From assembly GCA_005239435.1 (NCBI GenBank), contig SZNP01000001.1, forward strand, positions 1,054,001-1,118,000: 64,000 bases of DNA. Direction: 5' to 3'. Of the stretch, positions 36,638-44,543 are shown in pieces. The position numbers and the translations under genes were made by a program. This DNA comes from Halorussus salinisoli (lineage in GTDB: Archaea > Halobacteriota > Halobacteria > Halobacteriales > Haladaptataceae). Under the pieces are notes generated by a model. That model was not told where the DNA came from. It was given only the letters and a program-made list of their open reading frames with translations, and did no database searches. The stretch's first letter is position 1. Each line of letters begins with the position of its first letter.

Positions 36638-37938
36638 GCCAGCACGACCACCGCGAGGCCCGCGCCGACGAGCGCGCCCGATAGGGTGGCGAGGAAGTTG
36701 ACGCTCTGATTCCCGAGGCGGTCGCCCTCGACGGTCGCACCGAGCAGGCTGTCCATCGTCATCCCGGCCGTACCGGCGAGGGTGATTACGACCGCGCCGT
36801 CGGTGCCGACGCTCCCGAAGAGCAGGCCCACGATGGCCGCGACGACTGCCGCGCCGACGACGCCCGCGAGTTCGCCCTGCCACGTCACCGCGCCGTCGGT
36901 GCCGGGTTCGACGCGCTCGAGCGTGGTGACGAGTCTCGGCTGGTCGAAAACGCCGCCGATCTCCGACGAGAGGGTGTCGCTCATCGCGGTGGCGATGGAC
37001 CCGGCGAACGCGAACAGGAAAACGTCGCCGGGAATCGGAAACTTCGCGCGCGCGGCGTACGCGAGGACGGCCACGAGCGCGACGGCGGCGTTCCCGAGGA
37101 CGTTGCCGCTCCCGCGCGCGCCCTCGTTGTCCTCGGCGACCCCGCGGGCCTTCTTCTCGTCGTAGCGGAACTTGGTCGAGAGGCTCCCGATGCCGAAGAA
37201 GGCGATGAGGACCGCGAACCAGCCGTATCCGCCGAGGACGATGGTCAGCATGGCGAGTAGCGCGCCGGTCATCATCCCCGGAATCGACGCGGTGTCGAGC
37301 GCCCACGAGACGTAGCCGAACAGCGCCGTCACACCGATTGCGACCGCGATGCCGTCTACCGTCACCATCACTGTGAGGTCGGCGAACAGCCAGAGCAGGA
37401 ACGCGACCGACAGCATCACGAGCGGGTCGTCGCGGGCGAACAGTACCGATCGAAGGAGTCCGGCGAGAAGCGCGCCGCTGGCGGCCAGAAAGACGATTTC
37501 GGGGAGAGCGGCCGTCGCGCCTTGGACTCGAAGCGCGACGACTTGTCCGGCCACGGCGGCCACGATTCCGCCGGTGACGAACGCGCCGGTCCGGAGTATC
37601 GGTTCGGCGTCGAACTCCCACGCGACCTGCTGAGCGAGGTTACCGTAGCCGACGACGAGGATGCTCGCCACGAGGACGTGGCTCGGGAGGCCCGCGAAGG
37701 AGGACAGGAGCGTGATTCCGGTCGCCGCGAAGGCGAACGCCGCTAACCCGTGGAGGTGTCCCTCCTGCCGGTCGGCAGGGCGGGCGAACCACTCGAACAC
37801 CGGCCCGTCGGTGACCGACAGTGCGCCCACGGCGATTGCGCCGAACGCGATGGCTGAGGCCGCCCCCAGCGCCGGGGCCGCGAGCGCTAGCGTCGAGACC
37901 GCGGCGTACGCCGCCGCGCGCCGAACTCTAGTCGTCAC
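36634..37938 (-). CDS. DUF92 (TIGR00297) integral membrane protein
   Basis: A 434-residue protein with about 10-12 hydrophobic segments. The GIGSLSTKFRYDEKKARGVAEDNEGARGSGNVLGNA loop and the later GSIATAMSDTLSSEIG loop are DUF92 signatures. The plant DUF92 protein VTE6 is a phytyl-phosphate kinase, so an isoprenyl-phosphate role is plausible here, beside cis-prenyltransferase genes. The GTG start is chosen because hydrophobic sequence begins there. The likely promoter (TATA near 38155-38166) implies a leader of about 200 bases. Confidence 0.82.
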   Translation of the reverse strand: MTTRVRRAAAYAAVSTLALAAPALGAASAIAFGAIAVGALSVTDGPVFEWFARPADRQEGHLHGLAAFAFAATGITLLSSFAGLPSHVLVASILVVGYGNLAQQVAWEFDAEPILRTGAFVTGGIVAAVAGQVVALRVQGATAALPEIVFLAASGALLAGLLRSVLFARDDPLVMLSVAFLLWLFADLTVMVTVDGIAVAIGVTALFGYVSWALDTASIPGMMTGALLAMLTIVLGGYGWFAVLIAFFGIGSLSTKFRYDEKKARGVAEDNEGARGSGNVLGNAAVALVAVLAYAARAKFPIPGDVFLFAFAGSIATAMSDTLSSEIGGVFDQPRLVTTLERVEPGTDGAVTWQGELAGVVGAAVVAAIVGLLFGSVGTDGAVVITLAGTAGMTMDSLLGATVEGDRLGNQSVNFLATLSGALVGAGLAVVVLA

Positions 37939-38302
37939 GTTAGTCCCCCGTTCCGCCGACGCCCACTTAACCTTCCCGAAGCGAGAGGCGTCGTTCGGCG
38001 TCGAATCGTCAGACGCGCGTCGGACGGCGGCCAACGCGGGGATTCCTCTCGGAAATCCGGTCCGCTCGTCGTCTCGAAAACGCCTCCCGTCTCGCCACTG
38101 CCTGGGCAAACAATCCGCTAAGCCAGAGACGGCTCCTCGTGGCGTGGCAATAGAAATATATTTATTTCCTAAACATAGCATAATATGCTTCCAAAATTCG
38201 TAATCATTGCTTACGAGTGGCGTTATCCACGTCGTCGAACGCGACTCCGATTCCTAATTCGAGTCCGTGACGTTTAGGACGGTGGCCGGCGAATCCCCGT
38301 CA
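37939..38302. other. Gene-free divergent promoter region
   Basis: About 360 bases between the DUF92 and NgBR-like genes. An AT-rich centre (38148-38190) contains the palindrome AGCAT-AAT-ATGCT (38177-38189). It is the only strongly AT-rich segment here and may drive either or both genes. No coding sequence is convincing. Confidence 0.5.
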
Positions 38303-38911
38303 GTGGGAGTGTACGACCGGTATCTCGCCGCCCGCCTCCGTAGACACGACGCCGACCCGCCCAGTCACGTCGCCGTCAATATAACCGAGCGCGACCTGCT
38401 CGAACAGGGCGCGTACGCCACTCTCGAAGCTTTCTTCGAGTGGGCGTTCGAGTACGGGGTCGAGCGCATCACCGTCTACGTCAGCGTTCTCGACCCCGAA
38501 GCGGCCCCGACGCTTCGGCGCGAGTTGGACAAGGTGTCGGCTCCGCGCCCGTTGGCGGTCCGCGGACCCGAGGACACCCAGCGCGCCGACGCACCGATTC
38601 AGGTCTCCATCGGCCTGGGCGGCAAGCACGAGTTCGCTGGCGCAGTCCGAAAGATCGCCGAGGACGTACGGGACGGCGAACTGACCGCCGAGCAGGTGGA
38701 CGAGAGCGAAGTCGAGGAGCAGTTGGTGTTCCCCGAGAACCCCGACTTGGTGCTCAAGACCGGCGCGGAGCGTCTCTCGGACTTCATGATCTGGCAGTCG
38801 GTCTACTCGGAACTCTACTTTACCGACGTGAACTGGCGGGACTTCAGGAAGCGCGACTACCTGCGGGCGCTGTTGGATTACAAGAATCGCCAGCGCAGGT
38901 TCGGTCGGTGA
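38303..38911 (+). CDS. Cis-prenyltransferase-like subunit lacking catalytic motif (NgBR-like)
   Basis: A 202-residue UppS homologue. The C-terminal half is canonical: PDLVLKTGAERLSDFMIWQSVYSELYFTDVNWRDF, then the end YKNRQRRFGR with an RxG motif. The N-terminal catalytic DGNxR loop is replaced by NITERDLLEQG, so it cannot be an independent enzyme. The pattern equals the non-catalytic partner of two-subunit cis-prenyltransferases. Start set at GTG 38303 (VGVYDRYLAARLRR); a longer GTG start exists at 38267. Confidence 0.82.
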   Translation: MGVYDRYLAARLRRHDADPPSHVAVNITERDLLEQGAYATLEAFFEWAFEYGVERITVYVSVLDPEAAPTLRRELDKVSAPRPLAVRGPEDTQRADAPIQVSIGLGGKHEFAGAVRKIAEDVRDGELTAEQVDESEVEEQLVFPENPDLVLKTGAERLSDFMIWQSVYSELYFTDVNWRDFRKRDYLRALLDYKNRQRRFGR

Positions 38912-38912
38912 G

Positions 38913-39863
38913 TCACTCCACCGACGACTCGCCGTCCACGTCCAACTCCTCGATACGTAACTCCTCTGTGCCCAACTCCTCGACGCTCGATTCCTCCGGT
39001 AGGTTACTTCGGAATCGGTCGATGATGCTTCGCGCTTCGGCCAGTTCCACGCCGCCGAGTGCCTTCACCAGCGCCAAGGCCCGTTTCACTTTCGCGCGGC
39101 GCCACGACTCCTCGCGGGACTCGTAGGTCCGAATCCCCCTGAGGAAGTCCACCTTCGAGAACTCCGGCCAGTAGGGCGTGCAGAAGAACACCGCGGCCTC
39201 GTTGCCGTTGGCGTGCCACGGCAGGAAGTTCGAAGTGCGCTCGTCGCCGCCGGTCCGGATGATGAGGTCCACGTCGCGGAGCGGGCGGTCGTAGATGCGG
39301 TTCTCTATCTCGGCCACGTCGATGTCTTCGGGGTCCAGATCGCCGTCTTCGACCGCCTCGGCGACGTCGCGGGCGGCCCCGAGGAGTTCGTTCCGGCCGC
39401 CGTAGGCTAACGCGACGTTGAGCGTGAACGAGTCGTAGTCGGCGGTCCGGCGCTCGGCGTAGCCGACGGCCTCCTGTACCCGTTCGGGAAGTCGCTCCCG
39501 GTCGCCGATGACCTGAATGCGGACTTCGCCGTCGTGAACTCGGTCGTCGTCGCCGAACTCGTAGAGTTTCTCTTCCAGCAAGTCGAACAGCGCCTCGCGT
39601 TCGTGGTCGGGTCGCTCGAAGTTCTCGGTCGAGAAGGCGTACAGCGTCAGCTCTTCGACTCCCAAGTCCTGACACCAGTTCAGCACGCGCTCTGTCGTCT
39701 GCGCGCCCGCTCGGTGGCCGTCCGGGGCGTCCTCGCCCTGCTTGCTGGCGTACCGCCGGTTGCCGTCCTGAATGACGGCGACGTGCGTCGGTGCACCGGA
39801 TATCTCCCGTCTGAGGAGTCGCTCGTAGGCGGCCCGAACTCGCCGTCGTGCCCACTGTAACAT
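38913..39863 (-). CDS. uppS: Polyprenyl diphosphate synthase (cis-prenyltransferase), catalytic-type subunit
   Basis: A 316-residue UppS/DHDDS-family enzyme that extends isoprenyl diphosphates for glycan carrier lipids. The catalytic loop HVAVIQDGNRRYA lies at residues 28-40. LYAFSTENFERP and VDLIIRTGGDERTSNFLPWHANGNEAAVF are intact. The C-terminal RxG motif is not seen, and the protein ends with an acidic repetitive tail. Its stop is one base from that of the NgBR-like gene (convergent). Confidence 0.88.
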   Translation of the reverse strand: MLQWARRRVRAAYERLLRREISGAPTHVAVIQDGNRRYASKQGEDAPDGHRAGAQTTERVLNWCQDLGVEELTLYAFSTENFERPDHEREALFDLLEEKLYEFGDDDRVHDGEVRIQVIGDRERLPERVQEAVGYAERRTADYDSFTLNVALAYGGRNELLGAARDVAEAVEDGDLDPEDIDVAEIENRIYDRPLRDVDLIIRTGGDERTSNFLPWHANGNEAAVFFCTPYWPEFSKVDFLRGIRTYESREESWRRAKVKRALALVKALGGVELAEARSIIDRFRSNLPEESSVEELGTEELRIEELDVDGESSVE

Positions 39864-39997
39864 CCGTTAGTGGCATCGACACCACCGAGAGCAATTAGCC
39901 TTTTGACCTCGACTCCGTCTCGGCGCGACCTGTCGCCGGAACAGATTCAGCTAGTTGCATACCTTTTTAAGCGTGGAGGGACTTTAGACAGAACGCA

Positions 39998-40192
39998 ATG
40001 GCGAAAGGTACGGTTGATTTCTTCAACGACACTGGCGGTTACGGTTTCATCGACACTGAGGACGCTGACGAAGACGTGTTCTTCCACATGGAAGACATCG
40101 GCGGTCCGGACCTCGAAGAGGGGCAGGAAGTCGAGTTCGAAATAGAACAGGCGGACAAGGGTCCGCGAGCAACGAACCTCAAGCGCCTGTAA
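39998..40192 (+). CDS. cspA: Cold-shock domain protein CspA
   Basis: A 64-residue single OB-fold nucleic-acid-binding protein. RNP motifs appear as TGGYGFIDT and EDVFFHM. Acidic overall, as in haloarchaeal Csp. A TATA-like TTTTTAA (39964-39970) is about 30 bases before the ATG, consistent with a leaderless mRNA. Confidence 0.95.
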   Translation: MAKGTVDFFNDTGGYGFIDTEDADEDVFFHMEDIGGPDLEEGQEVEFEIEQADKGPRATNLKRL

Positions 40193-40294
40193 ACGTATCG
40201 CGTCGAACTGAGCTTTTATTGACACCGCCCCGACTAGCGGCGGCTATCCTCGCAAACCGCAGGGCGTTTAACCGGCGGTCGGTTTCCTCCACAC

Positions 40295-40696
40295 ATGGAA
40301 GACGCAGTCGACGAAGACCTCTACCGGCGGACGAAGCAACTGCTCGAACCCGGCGACATCGAACTCAACGGGGCCATCGTCCACACCGACTTCGGGGGCG
40401 ACGAGGACATCGAGATGCACCAGGCCACCGTGGAGGTCGGCGAAATCATCGCCGAGCACGCGGGCCACGACCCGAAAGACACCTTCGTCTACTCCGGCAC
40501 CGACGACACCGACTTCGCCTCGAACCAACACCAGGGCCTGACGCTGGACGACGAGTCGTTCGTCTGGGAGTGCCAGCAACTCCTCCGCGAGGGAAGCTTC
40601 GACATGGTGTTCTACTACGAGGCCACCGCCGACCACGAGGCCATCCTCGAAGACGTGCGCGACCTCGGGTTCGACGTGACCGGCGTCGAGGGGTGA
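40295..40696 (+). CDS. DUF5778-family haloarchaeal protein
   Basis: A 133-residue acidic soluble protein (LYRRTKQLLEPGDIELNGAIVHTDF start, DLGFDVTGVEG end) matching the haloarchaeal DUF5778 family as I recall it. No catalytic motif is seen. Two alpha/beta segments, one with MHQATVEVGEIIAEHAG, suggest a small mixed fold. Function unknown. Confidence 0.7.
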   Translation: MEDAVDEDLYRRTKQLLEPGDIELNGAIVHTDFGGDEDIEMHQATVEVGEIIAEHAGHDPKDTFVYSGTDDTDFASNQHQGLTLDDESFVWECQQLLREGSFDMVFYYEATADHEAILEDVRDLGFDVTGVEG

Positions 40697-40808
40697 ATCG
40701 ACGCTTGCAGGTCCCGGCACGACGTGTCGCGTTTGGAAGGGTTTACGTACCGGCCGAACTTAGCTTCCGACGAGAACGGTGCGATGGGTGCATCCAAAGG
40801 GTGAAAAC

Positions 40809-40862
40809 ATGACTCTCGGAATATCTCTCTCTGGCACGCGATTCGGGAGGCGATCCCCGTGA
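40809..40862 (+). CDS. Candidate 17-codon upstream reading frame overlapping hemA start
   Basis: An ATG at 40809 opens a 17-residue frame (MTLGISLSGTRFGRRSP) whose TGA (40860-40862) overlaps the hemA GTG (GTGA). A GGGAGG run inside it lies about eight bases before the GTG. It could be a leader peptide coupled to hemA or a remnant of a lost upstream gene. In many haloarchaea hemA follows a precorrin-2 dehydrogenase gene. Confidence 0.3.
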   Translation: MTLGISLSGTRFGRRSP

Positions 40863-42223
40863 GTGCGGCGACGGGCGTCGTCTCGGGCATTCGGGTCAGC
40901 CACGACCGCGCGAGTCTGGACGAGGTCGAGGCTGCCTGCCACGCCGACGAACAGATGGTTCTCCAACGACTCCTCGACGTACCGGGGGTTCACGAAGCCT
41001 TCACGCTCCAGACGTGCAACCGCTTCGAAGCCTACGTCGTCACCGACGCGGACGCGGCCGGGAGAGCGGCGCTGGCCGACTTCGCCCCCGACGTAGGCGG
41101 TCATTCGGTCGTGGAGATGAGCCACGAGCAGAGTCTCCGACACCTGTTGCGGGTGGCGGCCGGACTCGAATCGCTCGTCCTCGGCGAGGACCAGATACTC
41201 GGACAGATTCGAGACGCCTACGAGTCGGCCCGCGAGGCGGGCGCGCTCGGTCCGATGCTGGACGCGGCAGTGACGAAAGCCATCCACGTCGGCGAGCGCG
41301 CACGGACCGAGACCGACATCAACGACGGCGCGGTGTCGGTCGGGAGCGCGGCGGTGAAACTGCTGGGCGACAGGACCGACCTCGCCGAGGCGACCGGACT
41401 GGTCGTCGGCACGGGCGAGATGGGGACCATCGCGGCCCACGCCCTCGCCGACGCCGACGTCGGGACGCTCTACCTCGCCAATCGCTCGCTCGACGGCGCG
41501 GCCGAGGTGGCTAGAGAGGTGGACCACGACGACGTGCGCACGCTGGCGCTGAGCGACCTCGCCTCGGCGCTCGACTCCGCGGACGTGGTGGTCAGCGCGA
41601 CGGGGAGCGAGACTCACGTCCTCACCGCCGACGACTTCCGCGGTTCGGGGGAGGTGCTGGTCGTAGATATCGCACAACCGCGGGACGTATCACCCGCCGC
41701 GGACACGGTGAACGGCGTGAGCGTCCACGGCATGTCGGCACTGGAGTCGGTCACCGACGAGACCGAACGCCAACGTCGGGCCGCCGCCGAATCGGTCGAG
41801 TCGATGATAGACCGGGAGTTCGCTCACCTGCTGGAGAGTTACAAGCGCAAGCGCGCCGACGAGGTCATCTCGGCGATGTACGAGAGCGCAGAGCGCGTCA
41901 AGGAACGCGAACTATCGGAGGCACTCACGAAACTCGACGCCCGCGGCGACCTCACCGACGACCAGCGCGAAGTCGTCTCGTCGCTGGCCGACGCGCTGGT
42001 CTCGCAACTGCTCGCGCCGCCGACCAAGAGCCTGCGGGACGCCGCCGCCGAGGACGACTGGGGGACCATCAACACGGCGCTCCAACTGTTCGACCCCGAC
42101 TTCGGTGAGGACGGCCAACCCCCCGCGTTCGTCCGAGAACAGTTCGGCGGCGAGATTCCCGAAGACGTGGCCGAGCAGATGCCCGACGACGTTCGGGCGA
42201 TGATCGCTGGCGACGACGACTGA
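40859..42223 (+). CDS. hemA: Glutamyl-tRNA reductase HemA
   Basis: A 454-residue enzyme that starts tetrapyrrole synthesis by reducing glutamyl-tRNA(Glu). The catalytic Cys is C53 in LQTCNRFEAY. The LRVAAGLESLVLGEDQILGQI block, an NADPH-binding GTGEMG motif, and the C-terminal dimerisation helix are present. GTG start with a GGGAGG Shine-Dalgarno-like run upstream. Length is normal. Confidence 0.95.
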   Translation: MSAATGVVSGIRVSHDRASLDEVEAACHADEQMVLQRLLDVPGVHEAFTLQTCNRFEAYVVTDADAAGRAALADFAPDVGGHSVVEMSHEQSLRHLLRVAAGLESLVLGEDQILGQIRDAYESAREAGALGPMLDAAVTKAIHVGERARTETDINDGAVSVGSAAVKLLGDRTDLAEATGLVVGTGEMGTIAAHALADADVGTLYLANRSLDGAAEVAREVDHDDVRTLALSDLASALDSADVVVSATGSETHVLTADDFRGSGEVLVVDIAQPRDVSPAADTVNGVSVHGMSALESVTDETERQRRAAAESVESMIDREFAHLLESYKRKRADEVISAMYESAERVKERELSEALTKLDARGDLTDDQREVVSSLADALVSQLLAPPTKSLRDAAAEDDWGTINTALQLFDPDFGEDGQPPAFVREQFGGEIPEDVAEQMPDDVRAMIAGDDD

Positions 42224-42303
42224 CGCCGGTCGTCGCGTTCGTGTAGAACTGCTTCGACGCTGCGCCACCGAACTTTATCTGCGATAACGTCGAACTCACA
42301 CGC

Positions 42304-42579
42304 ATGGCAGACCTGCTTTCCGACGACGAGATTCAGGCTCGGCTACCCGACGGTTGGGAGCGCGTCGACGACGAAATCGTCCGCGTCTTCGAGTTCGACG
42401 ACTACCTCGAAGGCGTCGCGTTCGCGAGCGAGATCGGCGAACTCGCCGAAGAGGAGTTCCACCACCCGACGATAGAGATTCGGTACGGGGAGGTCGAAGT
42501 CCGGTTCACCAGCCACGAGGAAGGGGGCATCACCGACGCCGACGTGGAGATGGCCGAACTGACAAACGACCTGCGCTGA
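42304..42579 (+). CDS. 4a-hydroxytetrahydrobiopterin dehydratase (PCD family)
   Basis: A 91-residue protein. The active-site block AEEEFHHPTIEIRYGEVEVRFTSHEEGGIT contains the His-His-Pro and later His of pterin-4a-carbinolamine dehydratase. In haloarchaea the PCD fold could serve molybdopterin- or pterin-related chemistry, since phenylalanine hydroxylase is not always present. It is followed closely by the LWR-salt gene. Confidence 0.92.
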   Translation: MADLLSDDEIQARLPDGWERVDDEIVRVFEFDDYLEGVAFASEIGELAEEEFHHPTIEIRYGEVEVRFTSHEEGGITDADVEMAELTNDLR

Positions 42580-42595
42580 TTCGCCTCCGACAGCG

Positions 42596-42967
42596 ATGGA
42601 CGCCAGATACGTCTTCACGGTCCGCTTCCGCGTCGAACCCGAAACCGACGGCGTCTCGCTCGACCCCGACGAGTTCGAGACTCGGCTCTACCGCGATGCG
42701 GACCCGCCGGGCGAGGAAGGATGGCTGTTCTTCCGCGACAACCTCTGGCGCGGCGAGATAAACGACGAGCGCCACTTCCGGCGACTGACCGAGGAGGAAC
42801 TGGGCGCGAGGGTGCTGTCGGCCGAGTACCGCGCGCTGGAGACCGACGAGGAGTATCTGGAGGCGCTGAAAGACGAGATACGAACCGACCTCGGGACGTT
42901 CAACGCCGATTCGGTCTCGGAGGTGCTGAACAAGTATCTCGGGAGTTCGCTGGAGGTGCAGAGATAG
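42596..42967 (+). CDS. LWR-salt family protein
   Basis: A 123-residue haloarchaeal protein with the family's namesake Leu-Trp-Arg in FRDNLWRGEINDERHF. It begins MDARYVFTVRFRVEP. Function unknown. It starts 16 bases after the PCD gene, suggesting co-transcription. Confidence 0.85.
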   Translation: MDARYVFTVRFRVEPETDGVSLDPDEFETRLYRDADPPGEEGWLFFRDNLWRGEINDERHFRRLTEEELGARVLSAEYRALETDEEYLEALKDEIRTDLGTFNADSVSEVLNKYLGSSLEVQR

Positions 42968-43101
42968 GACTCTACCGCAGGAGTTGGTCGGAGAGCGTTC
43001 AGAAAGCCCCACGGTGGTTTGGCCAGTCGCTTCTCGCGTAACCGCCGTCGGATGTAACCGGAAAACGTTTAAATTTCCCGAGCACCTACATGTCTGTCCC
43101 T

Positions 43102-43752
43102 ATGGTCGCCCGCGAGTACGATTACTGGTTGCTCGACTTAGACGGCACCCTCATCGACGTGGACTGGTCGTATCCGCGCTCGGTGTTCGACCGGGTAGGC
43201 GACCGTCTCGGTCGGGAGTTCACCGACCGCGAGGCCGAGATCCTCTGGCACGGCCTCGGCGGGAACCGCAACGACCAGTTGCGAGAGTGGGACATCGACC
43301 CCGAGGACTTCTGGCCCGCGTTCCACGACATCGAGGACCCACAGCGCCGGGCCGAGGAGACGTACCTCTACGACGACGCCGCGTTCGTCGGCGAGTTGGA
43401 CTGCCCGGTCGGACTCGTCACCCACTGCCAGCCGTTCCTCGCCAACCCCGTGCTGGACGAACTCGACATCCGCGACTGGTTCGACACCGTCATCTGCTGT
43501 GACGAGGAGTTGGGATGGAAGCCCGACCCCGCGCCGCTCCACCACGCCCGCGAGCAGATCGGCGTCCACCAGAACGGTCACGACGGCGTGTACGCGGGCG
43601 ACGGCGCGAGCGACGTGGGTGCGGCGTGGAACGCCGGACTCGACGCAATTCACGTCGAGCGCCACGGCCACCACCGCCGCGAACAGTGCGTCCTCGGCGA
43701 CTACCGCGTCGAGACTTTCGACGAACTGCTGGCTAACGCCAGCGCGGACTGA
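43102..43752 (+). CDS. HAD-superfamily hydrolase (phosphatase)
   Basis: A 216-residue enzyme. Motif I is LLDLDGTLID, motif II is GLVTHCQ, motif III includes WKPDPAPL, and motif IV is YAGDGASDVGAA. It resembles phosphoglycolate-phosphatase-type HADs, with substrate uncertain. Start at ATG 43102 (MVAREYDYW) is favoured because the TATA-like TTTAAA (43068-43073) would place the transcript start near 43096; ATG 43090 would lie upstream of that. Confidence 0.85.
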   Translation: MVAREYDYWLLDLDGTLIDVDWSYPRSVFDRVGDRLGREFTDREAEILWHGLGGNRNDQLREWDIDPEDFWPAFHDIEDPQRRAEETYLYDDAAFVGELDCPVGLVTHCQPFLANPVLDELDIRDWFDTVICCDEELGWKPDPAPLHHAREQIGVHQNGHDGVYAGDGASDVGAAWNAGLDAIHVERHGHHRREQCVLGDYRVETFDELLANASAD

Positions 43753-43840
43753 GACGGCATCTCGAACCTACCTACGGCGGGTTCTTCGGAATCAGACGAT
43801 AACGATACCTTTTCGGGCGTACCGGAGCGAATGATGCACG

Positions 43841-44542
43841 ATGTATATCGTTATCGTCGGTGCCGGAAACATCGGCAGCCCTCTCATCGAGATAGCGACG
43901 GCTGGCGGCAACGAAGTCGTCGTCATCGAACGCGACGAGAAAAAGGCCGACTACGCGGCTTCGGCGTACGATTGTCTCGTACTCAACGACGATGCGACGA
44001 CGAAGGAGACGCTTATCGACGCGGGTGCCGACCGCGCTGACGCACTCATCTCCACGACCGATGAGGACGCGACCAACATCATGGTCAGTCTACTCGCTCA
44101 GGAACTCGACGTTCCCAACATCGTCTCGGTCGTCCACAACCCCGAACACATGGAACTGTTCGCCCGAATCGGCGTGAACACGATGCAGAATCCCCAGCGC
44201 CTCATCGCAGAGTATCTCTACCGGGCGGTCAAGCGACCGTCCATCGTCGATTACATGCGCATCGGCGACGAGGCGGAAGTGTTCGAGATTCGGGTCGGCG
44301 ATAACGCGGGTATCGCCGGTAAGACCATCCAACAGGCAGATTCCGAGGGTTTGCTCGAAGAGGACATGCTCATCGTCGCCATCGAGCGCAACGGTGGCGG
44401 CCAACCCATCACGCCTCGCGGGAACACGGAAATCCACGCTGGCGACCTCGTGACGGTGTACTCGGGCGAAGGTGCGACGCCTGAGGTGACCGACGTGTTC
44501 GGTCACTTCGAGGACCACAACGTCGCCTCGGACGAAGTCTGA
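43841..44542 (+). CDS. trkA: Potassium uptake regulatory protein TrkA
   Basis: A 233-residue RCK protein. The NAD-binding Rossmann motif is VGAGNIGSPL with ERD after the second strand, and an RCK_C half (about residues 145-225) follows. It gates the TrkH channel according to nucleotide binding. The next gene, trkH, starts one base after its stop. A divergent paralogue lies at 46600-47271. Confidence 0.93.
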   Translation: MYIVIVGAGNIGSPLIEIATAGGNEVVVIERDEKKADYAASAYDCLVLNDDATTKETLIDAGADRADALISTTDEDATNIMVSLLAQELDVPNIVSVVHNPEHMELFARIGVNTMQNPQRLIAEYLYRAVKRPSIVDYMRIGDEAEVFEIRVGDNAGIAGKTIQQADSEGLLEEDMLIVAIERNGGGQPITPRGNTEIHAGDLVTVYSGEGATPEVTDVFGHFEDHNVASDEV

Positions 44543-44543
44543 C

